From contig NC_080569.1 of NCBI RefSeq assembly GCF_030253575.1, forward strand, positions 8,499,501-8,563,500: 64,000 nt of DNA, read 5' to 3'. Within the stretch, counting starts at the first letter, position 1, and every line of letters begins with the position of its first letter. The translations under genes were made by a program, and so were the position numbers. The DNA comes from Rhododendron vialii (taxonomy: Eukaryota; Streptophyta; Magnoliopsida; Ericales; Ericaceae). The notes beneath the pieces are model-generated. The model was given only the letters and a program-made list of their open reading frames with translations, was not told the DNA's origin and made no database searches. Shown one piece after another: positions 35,181-47,392 of this stretch.

Positions 35181-36350
35181 ATGGAGTCGACGGCGTCGTA
35201 CTGGTGCCACAGATGTACTCGATTCGTCCGCGTCTGGTCCGAGGAGAGCCTAGTTTGTCCCCACTGCGACAGCGGATTCATCGAGGCGGTCACCGCCGCC
35301 CCGCCGCCGTCGGACTCTCCCCGCCCCTTCCCCGCCGCGGCCATGTACATGATCGGCCCCACCCGGCCCGATCCGGATCGGGCGTCGAACCTCCGATCCC
35401 GCCGGCAGCGGCGGAACCACGGCGACCGGTCGCCGTTCAATCCAGTCATCGTTCTGCGCGGTCCTGCTGATGAATCTAGAGACGACGACGGCGGCGAAGG
35501 CGGTGGCGGCGGAGAGAGGAGGAGCTTCGAGCTGTACTACAACGACGGCGCCGGATCCGGTCTCCGGCCGCTCCCGGCGGCCATGTCGGAGTTTCTGATG
35601 GGGTCGGGGTTCGACAGGTTACTGGATCAGCTGTCGCAGATCGAAATCAACGGGTTGGGCCGCCACGAGCAGCCGCCGGCGTCGAAGTCCGCCGTGGAGT
35701 CGATGCCGACGGTGGAGATCGTCGCCGGGCACGTGACCTCCGACTCGCACTGCGCCGTGTGCAAGGAGGCCTTCGTGATAGGCTCGGAGGCCCGGGAGAT
35801 GCCGTGCAAGCACATATACCACTCCGACTGCATCCTCCCCTGGCTCTCGCTCCGCAACTCGTGCCCCGTCTGCCGCCACGAGCTCCCCGCGGAGTCCGCA
35901 TCGAGTTTAGACCTCGATAACGGAGACGAGGAGACGGTTGGGCTGACCATATGGAGGCTGCCGGGCGGGGGGTTTGCTGTGGGGAGGTTTACCGGGGGTA
36001 GGAGGGCCGGGGAGAGGGAGATTCCGGCCGTGTTCACGGAGATGGACGGGGGGTTTAATAGTAATAGTGGCGGTGGGGCGAGGAGGATTGCCTGGGGGCC
36101 GGGGAGGGGGAGAGGGAGAGAGGGGAACGGTGGGGGTGGGGTGGGGAGGGTTTTTCGTAATTTGTTCTCGTTTATTGGGCGGTTAGGGAATTCCAATTCC
36201 AGGCCTGGTCGGTCTGGTGGCGATTCGCAATCCGTGTCCTCGATTAGGAGGAGCCGGAGTCATTCTTCGGGGTCTGTTTTCAATAGGTACTTTAGACGGC
36301 GGAATAGGGCTTGGGTGTTGGGAGAAGAGAATGGAATGGCAAGGTGGTGA
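35181..36350 (+). CDS. RDUF2: RDUF1/2-type RING-H2 E3 ubiquitin ligase (zinc ribbon, RING, DUF1117)
   Basis: Single exon, 389 residues. The N-terminal zinc ribbon has Cys9, Cys12, Cys26 and Cys29 (YWCHRC and LVCPHCDSGF). The middle is Gly/Asp/Arg-rich. The RING-H2 domain spans about residues 191-234: HCAVCKEAFVIG, then MPCKHIYHSDCILPWL and NSCPVCRHELP, with all eight metal ligands. The C-terminal DUF1117 region begins GLTIWRLPGGGFAVGRF. This combination defines the RDUF group, E3 ligases that affect ABA and drought responses in Arabidopsis. The coding sequence is strikingly GC-rich compared with its AT-rich surroundings. It is preceded by a CT-rich leader at 35040-35120. RDUF1 and RDUF2 cannot be told apart here. 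Confidence 0.94.
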   Translation: MESTASYWCHRCTRFVRVWSEESLVCPHCDSGFIEAVTAAPPPSDSPRPFPAAAMYMIGPTRPDPDRASNLRSRRQRRNHGDRSPFNPVIVLRGPADESRDDDGGEGGGGGERRSFELYYNDGAGSGLRPLPAAMSEFLMGSGFDRLLDQLSQIEINGLGRHEQPPASKSAVESMPTVEIVAGHVTSDSHCAVCKEAFVIGSEAREMPCKHIYHSDCILPWLSLRNSCPVCRHELPAESASSLDLDNGDEETVGLTIWRLPGGGFAVGRFTGGRRAGEREIPAVFTEMDGGFNSNSGGGARRIAWGPGRGRGREGNGGGGVGRVFRNLFSFIGRLGNSNSRPGRSGGDSQSVSSIRRSRSHSSGSVFNRYFRRRNRAWVLGEENGMARW

Positions 36351-39189
36351 TTAACAGTCTTCAGGAGAATCAGGCGAATGAAAGAGAAAGGTTGATTCTT
36401 TTGGAGAGGTGACTGTGTAAATAGCACTATGACACGCGTAAGGATTGGGTTCTAGCTAGTATGGTGGGAGAAGAAATGGTTCATCTTTTATGCAATGGGA
36501 GCGGCACAGATTAGATACTGAATTTCCATTTCATTGGAGGTTGTCATCGAAGTTACTCCAGATGGGTCGAATTCACTCAAATTAGATTGTTTGGGCAAGT
36601 GGGTGAAATCCAGTTGGCATTGAAGTGGATGTAAGCAACAATTAAGTAGTCCGGGCTGTTGGAATTGGGAGGATTTTGCGAAGCATGAATCTGTTTCTTG
36701 TATTTTTGGTCAATGGAATATTTGTTGGTTCCTTTCTCTGTAATTCTTTTGTTAGTTTCGTTTATGTGTATTAAAGGGCAGAAATTTTACTACTATGTAA
36801 TTGGGATTCATTTATGAAGCTTGTCTGAGTAATCCCTGCTTCTGGACTTCTTCTTTCCTATTGACTGATCACGCGTGGTGTGCCAAATGGCGTTCTTGCC
36901 ATTGATTCTGCTGGAAACCTGAATCAAGGGGAGCTGTTACTTTTCTGAGGCTAGATAGACTATACCACTAGACCCATGTCTCATTGCCTCCTGGTTATGG
37001 GGACTTGGTTCTTTTTTTTTTTTTTTTTCTTTTGTGAAATGGGGGACTTGGTTCTTGAAAGCTGAGATCTTACAACAAAATATTCTTTTCGGTGGAAAGA
37101 AAAAGGCATCTACTTTGTCGAAACGCCCTTTTTCTTTTCTGGCCTACTTTTTTTCCCATTTTCCTCGCAATGGATTCGGGGTCTTGGCCTTGTAGATAAA
37201 GCACTAAGCTTTTTAGGCTTTTAGCATGCTTATCAATCCTCAAAGGGAGAGACAAAAGTTTTGAGCTGCTTGCAACTCGCGATATAAGAATATTTTCTGT
37301 AGATGAGTTGAATCCTGATGAATGTCTAGAAATCAAAAGTTTCAGCTAGTATAAGAGGGAGGCTTTAAATGAGTGATAGTAGCTCAACTATTATCAAAAG
37401 TTTCAGAAAGTATGAGAGGCTTTAAGCCGCTGTTTGGTTAAAATAGTGGGGTTCGCGACATTTGGGGGACGAATTCGGAGAGGGCAAAAATTTGAGCTGC
37501 TAGTAGTGAGTTGCACATGTTTCTCTATCTAGATTATAATAGTACGTTACTTGACGTTCTTGCAAGGCAAAACTCATTGCGAGAGCAAATTTGGTCGTTC
37601 AATAGAGAATGCAGGGTGCAACAGGATTGTTCTGTGGTTAATTGACTCTCGACTGGACTGTTCTGTAGTTAGCATTGTCTACTGGACTGTTCTATTTGGT
37701 CTCGGTGGTTCTACCACGATACCAGGGTCCAAAGCGTCTACGGTCTACTTGTAAGATAGTCTGCCCATGATCCAAATCAAGTTGATTGTTCTGTAGTCAC
37801 TTGTATGCACGATTATGTTCGTTTTTAGACGAATAGTCGTATTTCGAGAGTGCTACGATGTGATGAATTGAGGGGTACGACAAACCCCCGACAAGAAGGA
37901 GGACACGACAGCATATACCTAAGTAGTAGTAACAAATTTTAAATTGATTGGGAGGTATACATACTGCCACGTCGTGGAGCAACAAGGCAGGTAAGATGGG
38001 TCGTCGTGGCGTGTTTTTTTTCAGGCTTGGAAGATGGAGAAAGACACTTTGTTTAATTTATGGAGGTGGGATTTTGTTCCCTTGGGATTCCACCGACCAC
38101 AGTCGACTATCCCATCCTTTTGCCCCGACTGGCACCAATAATTAGGAGTTTTTTTCCTTTGGTAATGTGATCGATTCGTAAATGGGCGTAAAAGTTTTGT
38201 GTATGGCCAGAAATTAGCTCAATCAGATAATCCGTACGGACTTTTTCAAAATCCGTAAGAAGATTCAGTCAATTTTGCCCCACAAATTCTGAAAAAATCC
38301 CTAAAATTGCTTTTCAATTACGAAAAGCCTGTAAAAAAAATATTTTTAATCAAATGATCGGTTGGATTAATCTTTCTGTTCTTGATTTGGTATAATAAAC
38401 AAAAATAGTCCAATTCACATTGACAGGATTCAAACTGGCAGCAAATATGTCCATGAGAGAATGGATTGTAAATATCTAAATCATGGACTCTGATTGCTTA
38501 AAACTTGGCTACTCGGTTTGTATGACATGATCGAATCTCAAAGGATAATGATAATGTGATATTAAATTTTCATGATTTATAATATTTGGAATGAGCCGGC
38601 GTAGGAAAATGATTCTGATAGACATGGTCAAAATAGAATCGTGTTTCCTAAGTCCACGTACGCTAGTTTTTTATTACATATTTTTTGGTCACACTTAATA
38701 TAAGAAAGATGTGGATGACTCGTCTTTTACCGAGTAAATGACCAGATTCTTAACTCATCATCTCGTGGGATCCACTATATGAATTACTTATAAGATCTGA
38801 TAGTAAATCATTTGGAACCAAGTAATTAGTTAGCCTTTAATAAAGCGTGTTGTATGGACTCCAATTTGTCACACTTAACATGTGAATTGTGATGTTAAAG
38901 TTTATATGACAAGCATAGTGACGCCCACAATATTTAATTTAGTGATCAATGTGATCTAACTATGATTTTTTTTTAAAGCTTAAGGAACTTAAGAAATATA
39001 ATGATAATCCATGTTGGAGGCAACCAACAATAACGCTGGAGGAAGTTTGGAAAAGCCAAAATATTTGCAAGGTGATTGGATAAACAAAATAGGACACACA
39101 TGATGGAAGCCATATATATTGCTCGAGAATATCAACGGTTCTAATCAAAGAAGTAATGCAACTAAAACACGTGGTAGATTGTTCAATTT

Positions 39190-39475
39190 GTTGTCCGACG
39201 GAGACGATGAAAAACTCCTAAGCCATATAATGGCTTTTGTTAGCGGGAACGATGAAAATCTCATTGACCCTAGTTTTGATTCGTCAAAAGGGACGATGAA
39301 AAACCCCTAATAGGCACTCTCAATTGATGTTCCCCGGCCAGCGGAGACGATGGAAAAGCTCCCTGGTTTGTTTTCATTACCGACAGTTTTTCATTACCGA
39401 CGGAGACGCTGGAAATTCCTGAAGTATGTGCATTTGATTTTCCCCCGTGGAGAAGATGAAAAGCTCCTTGGCTTG
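39190..39475. repeat. Degenerate tandem repeat around GACGATGAAAAxCTCC
   Basis: The core GGAGACGATGAAAAACTCC at 39200 recurs as AACGATGAAAATCTC, GGGACGATGAAAAACCCC, GGAGACGATGGAAAAGCTCC, GGAGACGCTGGAAATTCC and GGAGAAGATGAAAAGCTCC, spaced irregularly about 45-70 bp apart. The region also has CATTACCGACAGTTTTTCAT. Origin unknown. Confidence 0.6.
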
Positions 39476-40914
39476 CGGTTCAAATTTGCAGTGTAGTCCA
39501 ATTATCCCCAACTGAGAAGACAGAAGATTTCTTGGTGTAGGAATTTCCCCAAAAAAGTTGTGTCCCACATCTGTGTTGCCATGTTTGCGAGAGTGTATGG
39601 TAACTTGTAACACAGAAACTCGAGTCCTGCAATAAAGAACTCGAAAATATGCACGAAGTATATATTTTTATTGGTTTTAATTTAAATGAACACAATCCTC
39701 TATTATATTCTTTACAATAAAAAATTGACTTAATCTCTTATGAAGTGGCAATTCAATGGCTGTAGAAGATTGTTGTAGGATTGAATGGTTGATGATTTCT
39801 TCGACTTTTTGAGTAAACAATATTGAAGGAATGAAGTTTGGTTAAGAGCTTGAATCACTTAATGTCGAACAAATAATGACTTTGAAGCGTGATCTTCGCA
39901 AAATTCCACGTGTAAAATGTTATTATAGATGAATCAACGCGTAATTTGAGTACTTGTTAATTCTCCACAAGAACTTTAGAGCAGGATTTGAGACCTTTGA
40001 GAACCTTGAGAAATGAGTACTTAAAAGTGCTTGAATTCTCTTAGCCAAATGTGTTGAGAGTGCTTGAATTGTTGAAGAATGTTTGAGAGCACTTGTAGAA
40101 TGTCAAACCGAAGGTCCTTTTTCCCTTACATGAGTCTCTATTTATAAGCTCAAAGAGAGGGTGCTAAATTTGGCAAGATTTCCAAGAAATATCTCGTTTG
40201 ATTTGATTTGACTTCATTTCTCCTATATACAAGAAGGTATTTAACTCTTCTTTGATGAAATGACTTTAAAGTCAAAAGAGAAAGAATCTTTTTAATTATT
40301 TATCTTCTTTTAAGGATTTTGAGAGGTCAGTCTTTTGGGCTAGCTTAATTTGTTATAGACCCATTTAGCTAGTTAAGTTAGCCTAACTTATTTTGGTCTT
40401 AACCGTATCTCAAATGGATTAAACCCAAAAATTTAATGGACTCGGTATTTATGTGAAGACTTTGACCAATATTTGATTTTAATTAATCAAGATAATTTTA
40501 TTTATCTCAATTAATTGACGTCAATTAAATCACACCGAAATTTTAGTACCTACACTCGTATCCCGCTAATTGAGAAGATTAATGATCTTGATATGTAAAA
40601 ATGGTAGTGTTCATATTGAAAAATTCCCAATATAATGTTTATGGTGCTTTTTTACCGCAAATACTACTAATGTTTATGGTGCCTTCCTACCATATTAGTG
40701 GCAATCAAAGAAGATGTCCAATGGTAGCCATAAGAAATCAATACTACTATTCTTTTTCTAACACTTTTTTATCTCTACGTACAAAAAAGTAATACTTAAT
40801 TTCCATTAAGGAGAGATGAAATACTTAATTACCATTATGTCCACTTTTACAAAAATACATTTATTATTAATGGAAGTGTCACCCTAATGTTTTAGAGTAT
40901 GTCAGAATTTTATG

Positions 40915-41210
40915 GTACCCTAATGGGTACTTTAGTACCATTGGATACCCTAAAATCTTAGGGTATCCTAGGATTTTAGGGTACTTAGATTTTAGGGTTT
41001 AGGATACCCTAGGATTTAGAGTACTTTAGGGTTTAGGTTTAGGCACTTTCATTGAGGTTGTAGGGTGCACTTTCGATTATAGAGTTTTAAGGGTTTAGAC
41101 ACTTTCATAAGGTATCCTAGAGGCTTAGGCATCTTTATAGAGTACCCTAGAGTTTAGGCACTTTCAGTGTTTAGATTTTAAGCACTTTCATAAGATTTTA
41201 GTATTTCGTT
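40915..41210. repeat. Degenerate TTTAGGG-like / AGGCACTTTCAT repeat
   Basis: Repeated TTTTAGGGT, GGGTTTAGG, AGGATACCCTAGG and GGCACTTTCAT units. Several match the plant telomere unit TTTAGGG but they are never in long perfect tandem. Confidence 0.55.
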
Positions 41211-41499
41211 AATTAGAATAGACTTGATTTAATTTCTATTTTCTGGATTAAGAGATAAAATGCTCTTTTTGAATTAGTATGATTACATGTCTACTACCCG
41301 GATCGCCGACGGATACCGTCACCTCGTACCCACTCTACACCCCAAAACTTATCGATTAGTGTAAAAATCACTATGCATGTTGGGACGCGGCAGAACCTAA
41401 GTTGACTTGCCATCCACTAGTAGCCACGAAAATACATTTGCACGGAAAACAAATTCCCATTAATTAAGTTTGTGATCCAAACTGATCGTTACAAACTTA

Positions 41500-41612
41500 T
41501 TACAATTGCGGAAGCTCACACCGACACCTCTCTCTCTCTCTCTCCCTCCCTCTCTCTCACTTGGGGTTATCTGCATTCAAAGCCTGAGTTCTGGGTTTTC
41601 ACATCTTGGAGT
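41500..41612 (+). other. Probable SDIR1 5' UTR exon
   Basis: A CT-rich leader (CTCTCTCTCTCTCCCTCCC near 41528) followed by a good donor, TCTTGGA|GTGAGTC at about 41612, with an acceptor-like region before the SDIR1 ATG at 43477. A first non-coding exon followed by a leader intron of about 1.8 kb is common for plant RING genes. This is inferred; no transcript is visible. Confidence 0.4.
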
Positions 41613-42151
41613 GAGTCTTCTTTCAATGCCCTTAATTCATTTATCTTCAATGAAGGGATTTTTGTTGTTGCATTTGGTGTTTGCAAATGCTATTTATGTG
41701 GTTGCTTGATCGTGTTTAGGGCCTGGTTGTATCTACTACATTGGTTAATTAGGGTTTCGAGAAATCGTCTTTTGAAGCAAATTGGGAGGAATTTGCACTT
41801 TTCTTGATGAATTTCATGTTCCTTCCAACTGATTTTTATGTGCATGCGAAAGGATCTCACTTTCTTATTGATCGGATGCAATTCGAATTCTTTGTCACAC
41901 GTTTATGCTTAGTGGCTAAGTATATAGTATATACACAATTGGAGCCGGCAAAATAACTGGGTCCATGTATTATTTGTATAGGCGTTCGTAATATGGGTTA
42001 TTGGTGCAGAGACATATAATTCTGGGTTCTTAGATTTGAGTTGGTATTATTAGGCTCTACTATGTGACATGGATTTAGGTACTAGAATCAGTCGTGGGTA
42101 TGTGTCTAGGCGTCTGATCTTTAAAGCCTAGATGTTTGGATACATATCATA

Positions 42152-42330
42152 TCCGGAGTGATTAAACAATGCCTTCGAGCCACAGCCAGGTGGCGCACCA
42201 GGTCACTTCTCCACCACACCACACATTGTGGTGGGATCCACACTCTGTGCCTTGGGTCCCACCACAATGTGTGGAGGAGAAGGGGCTGGGGCACCACGTG
42301 GCGGTGCCCCAAAGGCATTGAATAATTTTT
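42152..42330. mobile_element. Foldback MITE in the likely SDIR1 leader intron
   Basis: AATGCCTT and CCACACATTGTGGTGGGATC on the left answer GGTCCCACCACAATGTGTGG and AAGGCATT on the right, with CTTCTCCACC against GGAGGAGAAG between them. The hairpin spans about 42168-42322. Family uncertain. Confidence 0.6.
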
Positions 42331-43476
42331 CCCGGAGTTGGGTGCAGAAGTGGATATGCAACATTTAAATAGATTGCTGCATATGATAGTTAATGACGAG
42401 ATTATTGTTTCAGAATATTCTTTATAGATTTTATGATATTTAGGAAATGAGGCGAATTTCTATAGCCCCCTTCTGTGAAAGGGTCAAAATTTACATTTTT
42501 AAATATGAGTTTCTATTTTCCAAACAATGATCCAAAAAGAGGATCCAAGTTTAATTTAGGAAGGGCAGTTGGACACGTATCCCATTCCCTTTTCTTTGAC
42601 ATATTAAGTGGATATGCATTTAATGGCAAGCCAAGAGCCCATCTAACACCGAGGCCCTGTTACTTTTATTTATGCTAGTCTTTTCTAGCTAGAGATTTAT
42701 GTGCACATTAACCAATTTATTAGACGCTCGTCGATTTCATGAAATCAGCCGCCACTCCTCGGTCGTAGGTTGTCTTAAATTTATAGAGTTATTAATTATG
42801 CGCAAAAATTGACAGTTTGAAGAAGCACATTACATGATTGTGGATATCGTGTTATTTAGTTCTCAAAAGTCCCAAACCGGTCAGTATGTCTTGTATCTAT
42901 TGTGCCAAAACCAGGGTTCTACTTCCGTTTTACGTGCAATAGTTGCTTACAAGTTTATGCAAATAACTAAAACTTTGCATCCAAAGAATGCACTGGTGAG
43001 GTGAGGGTGAGTTTGTTTGGTGCCATAATTTTCGACACACTAACAAATAACATAGAAGTTGAATAGCAGCTGAAGTTTGTAGTTGTACAAATAATGGCAA
43101 CCACTTGAACCACGCACTGGTGTGAGTCAATTATATATGGTGATTTTTCTTGTGTAGTATTGTTGCGAATTATCAGAGAGGCTGGGAGTCGATTCAATTC
43201 GTTTGAGGATCATCTGTTACATCTTTGTATTTGGTTCTCTTAATGAAGCCTTTGGCATTTCTGCATATTTCAAGCCTTTATGCATATTACATGTTCATCA
43301 CTAGATGTTAATTTATTAATTTTTGTTCTTGATTTAAGTTTGTATTGAAATTTATAGTCTCCAGATTACTTAAACACTATATAAACTTTGTACTAATAAT
43401 TGAGAACCATTCTGAATTCATTTTCTTACTCTTTTGCTAGATTAAGTTTAGGGGATATCCATAAGCTCCTGCAGCC

Positions 43477-46400
43477 ATGAGTTTTGTTTTTCGTGGGGTC
43501 AGATCTGACATTGAAAGTGGATTTCCAGGATTTATTCCTGAACGACGGGCTTTGGTATGCTTTTTAAGTTGTAAATCTCCTTTTTCTTTCAACTCTGCAG
43601 CCATAACATTATTTACATACCAGTATTAGATAGTGTCTTCTGACACAGGCTTCTCTTGTCCCTTCAGCGTCTTCATGCAGCACGACCAATTAATGCCAAC
43701 TCACTAGCTTTTCTTGTTACAGGTAACTTTCTTGTTCCCCAATGCCTTACACCAAATATTGGCATTAATATTAGAGGCTTAGAGCCTTATCTTATGTGCT
43801 AATAACTTGTTTGGCAGTGCTTCTGATGTTTACCATATTAAATTCTCACCAGATGTCCCCAAATTTTCTGGTAATTCTTTCACTTTGTAGCCATTAAGGC
43901 ATGATAGTTTTTTGATGAAATGCCTCCTTATCTCGTAAATGGGAATTGATGTGTTATTCTTCTGAATACATGCATATAGCTCTGGATTGTTCTTGGTATT
44001 TTTCTGATGGCGACAAGCTTTAGGATGTTCGCAACTTGCCAACAACTCCAAGCTCAGGCCCAAGCTCATGCTGCAGCAGCCAGTGGCTTGCTTGGTCACA
44101 CTGAGTTCCGTTTGCAGATGCCACCATCCATAGCACTTGCAACAAGAGGGAGGTTACAAGGTTTAAGGCTCCAGCTTGCACTTCTTGACCGAGAATTTGA
44201 TGACCTTGGTATGACACTTTTTGCTGAACAATTGAAAGGGTATCTATGGTATAAAAAGTGTCTTGACATTTGAAGATGAATTCATGCAATTGTAGACTTG
44301 AGGTTATCCGATTATCAAAAAAAAGAAAAAAAGATTTGATGTTATCCTACTTGGCTCGATTCAAAAATTTCACTTACAAGTGAATACAAAATGTTAAATT
44401 TTTTTTTTTGACTGCAGATTATGAAACTTTGAGATCACTGGATACCGAGAATAATTCCTCATCTCCTTCAATGAGTGAAGAAGAGATTAATGCCTTACCT
44501 GTTCACAAATATAAGGCCAGTAGTCCACAGAGGTTAGTGGGAAGATTTATTTCGATGGTGTATTGTCTAGTATGGTGCTTGACTTTGGTTTCAGTAACCG
44601 TTGATTCAATTGGTGTATAGATTTTCAACATCGTTAATACTGTCTCAAGTTCTCAACACCAGTCTTGGCATTACCATAGTGTATCTTAACTTCTGTATGT
44701 ATTATGGGAGTTCCTGTAGGATGTGGTGTTTATATGTTTGCAGAGATTATGTATTAGTTTCTGCTAATTGCTGTTGAACTTTCAGAATTTGGAAATGATT
44801 TGACGTAATTTTAGTTTTCTGAACAGTGATGGGTCATCGCTGCCACAGGCCTCGTCGTCATCAGCTTCAGCAGAGGTACATTATCTTATTTGCTACATCA
44901 TATTTCGTTTTCAATAGAAATAGGGGAGTGCTATATCCACGACATTACAGCTGTCTTCACAGCCCCCTCCCTAATAGACAGTATGTAACCACAGCATATG
45001 ACCCTGTTAACATCAGGGTACTACTGGCTTGTCAACCTATAAGTTAAGTTTGTAACATAGGACAAGAACAAAGACGTCTGACATGGCGTAGCGGACTGAT
45101 GACACCTGTGATCCTGAGGTGTCTCAGATGTCCTGAGCTCAAGTGATCAACTCTGCCAGCAGAAGTAGGCAAGGCTTGCCCACACTTCTTGCTACTTTCC
45201 TTGCCCTTCCTGGAAAAGCATCCTGATCCTATAATGTCTGGTTGGATTGAAAGCAAGGTCCATGGGGCCTAAATTGGTTCAGTTCCCTGACACTGGCACA
45301 TGCAATCACCCTAGTTGCCTAAGGCACATATGCGAGCCATTTGATAAATAATCAGATATCCAATGAGGGTTTCCCAGTGGCTTAAATTGGGGGTGACACC
45401 TGGGCAGAGTGATGGCCTCCTTGTAACACTGGTGAGGGTGGATCCCACTACTCTGTTCTTCTTGAGGGGTACTGAGTTTTAGCTACCACCAGATATGTGG
45501 CCATCAGTGATTGGGTTTTTACCATATGCAATCCTGGTTGACCTGGCTGCTGCGTTTTGAGCAGCCTTGCTGCCTTTCAACTCCGTTGATTTTGGGGCCT
45601 AATTGGTTCATGCTCATATCTTTAACTAGGTCAACCTCCAAAGAGGCCATTCCAAGGCTCAGAGGTGGCTCTTTATGTGTTTTTAAGGTTTTTATCTCAC
45701 TACCAATGCCTCCTGCTTCCTTCTCAAAATGGCCCAGTTGGACCATTTGGCATCTTACGCTGCATGCCTATGCTTTCTAACTTGCAAGCATAAGTGGAAG
45801 ATATAGTTTGCAACATAAGATGATGTCCAATTAACTGGGAGCGGCTGTTCTGTAGAAGAAAGATAAGTTGACATTTTAGCTGTTGACATTAGCAGTTGTA
45901 TAAGTCTACCTTTGGGTTTTGTAAGCCCTCTTGAATCAGATTATTGGCTCTATAGTTTGCATTTTTGGTTCTTGGAAAGGAAACAGATGTGGGGGTGCGT
46001 GAAATTTGCATGACTGCATGTGTATTGTTGGATTCCTTCCCACCAGAGTCAGCAGAGTGTGAATCTTAATGGGCATCATTGTCTTCACTTATAGTCGGTG
46101 ATTTTATATTTTGGTTTCAAATTTCTCTTGCAGACAAAACCAGAGTTGAAAAAGGCAGATTCAATTAAGAAGGCTTTGGAAGACGAATTAACATGCACAA
46201 TATGCCTGGAGCAAGTTAACAGGGGCGAGCTTGTTCGAAGCTTGCCATGTTTGCATCAGGTGTCTCTTCTCTTTTTGATCATAAATATTTAGGAGATTCC
46301 CGGTAGTGTGTGTAACATGATGCTTCCTATTTTCTAATCTCATATGACCTGGAATGATGCAAAGTTAAATCCCTATTAATGAAACTCCAAATTATTCTTT

Positions 46401-47392
46401 CTGGTGAAAAGAAACTCCAAATTATTACCCTTGTACTCCCTCCGTCCCAAAATGGATGACAATTTTTGAAACTCGTGTCATTTTTCATCGCTTATATCTT
46501 TCAATCTATAATATTTTTCATGAGTTTGAAAACTTTGTATAATAGAACTAATCAAGAACTATCAAACAAGATCCACATTGCATATATTTTGAGATCCATA
46601 TTAAAAGATATAAGTAATTGAAATTGACACAGATATCAAAAATTGACATCCAATTTGGGACGGAGGGAGTAGTTTTTTCTCTTCCCTTTATCAAATTCTT
46701 GGAGTACTAATATAAGTATCAAGTCTTGCAATATATCTCTGTAGCATTCATGCATCATTTAGTGTTTATTTGTCTTGTCTGTTTAGCAGGTTGATCATAC
46801 TTTTCGTTTTGAACACTGTACTGCCTCTGTATCTTTTGAGATTCAATGGCCGACGTTGATGTTATCCTTTTGAACATTTTGTTGGTGTTCTTGCTCAATT
46901 ATTAGCTTTGGTTGTGTATACTTGTTTTTGTCTATCCTCTAATTGTTCCAAAACTGCCAAATTACCCATCTGGGTAGGCGCCAATCACTTTTGATCCAAC
47001 TTGCAGGAAAAAATTGGAGTCAACACCTTTTGATCACTTTTGGAATTCTTCTAAATTTGAACTTTGGAACTTATAATTCTTTTTGGTAATCGTCAATTTC
47101 CTTGTCGCAGAGCATTCCGTATAATCCCCATATGTAAATGTAGGGAAATATGCCAAATGTGAATTATTGTGTTGCTTCATTTCCCAAAATCTAGTTATAC
47201 TAAATAGAAATGATTGATTAGAGTCTATATTTGCGTCTTTGACTATTCAGCTTTTACTTTTTGCAGTTCCACGCCAACTGCATCGATCCATGGCTACGAC
47301 AGCAAGGCACTTGTCCAGTATGTAAACTTGAGGTGGGGTCTGGGTGGCCGGAAAGCAGGGATAGCGATACGGATGGCGATGACATGGTTTAG
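43477..47392 (+). CDS. SDIR1: SDIR1-type membrane RING-H2 E3 ubiquitin ligase
   Basis: Eight exons, 43477-43554, 43668-43722, 43818-43870, 43980-44208, 44418-44532, 44827-44875, 46134-46259 and 47267-47392, total 831 nt and 276 residues (Arabidopsis SDIR1 has about 273). It begins [19 protein letters not shown]. Two membrane helices follow ([16 protein letters not shown] and [17 protein letters not shown]), then the family-specific [20 protein letters not shown] and [15 protein letters not shown] blocks. The RING-H2 domain spans residues 214-254 ([29 protein letters not shown]). SDIR1 is an ER-membrane E3 ligase that promotes ABA and drought/salt signalling, partly through turnover of SDIRIP1. 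The RING is split by an intron at LHQ|FHA. Exon 6 is short and Ser-rich. A Stowaway-like MITE lies in the last intron. Confidence 0.96.
44876..46133 (+). other. SDIR1 intron 6
   Basis: 1.26 kb intron, longer than the first five. The part 45050-45780 is GC-richer than other introns and carries short unrelated ORFs; it could be an old insertion, but no ends or family features were recognised. Confidence 0.5.
46434..46671. mobile_element. Stowaway-like MITE in SDIR1 intron 7
   Basis: Begins TACTCCCTCCGTCCCAAAAT and ends ATTTGGGACGGAGGGAGTA, nearly perfect inverted ends with TA at both borders. 238 bp. It is the best-preserved copy of the family also seen at 8557-8764 and, more divergent, at 9582-9822. 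Confidence 0.9.

Larger units (their letters stand above)
36351..41460. other. Intergenic DNA between RDUF and SDIR1
   Basis: Contains the RDUF 3' UTR, a T-run near 37013-37030, a degenerate tandem repeat (39190-39475) and a TTTAGGG-like repeat (40915-41210). A partial element end, CTGTTTGGTTAAAATAG, is near 37430. No gene was found. Confidence 0.6.

Noticed and set aside
35165-36196. Open frames overlapping the RDUF gene in other frames
   Set aside because: By-products of high GC content; only the 35181-36350 frame has conserved domains.
40915-41210. True interstitial telomere array
   Set aside because: Too few exact TTTAGGG units in tandem; kept only as a telomere-like repeat.
45050-45780. 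Possible gene fragment in SDIR1 intron 6
   Set aside because: Short frames on both strands without recognisable motifs or transposon ends; left as unexplained intron sequence.
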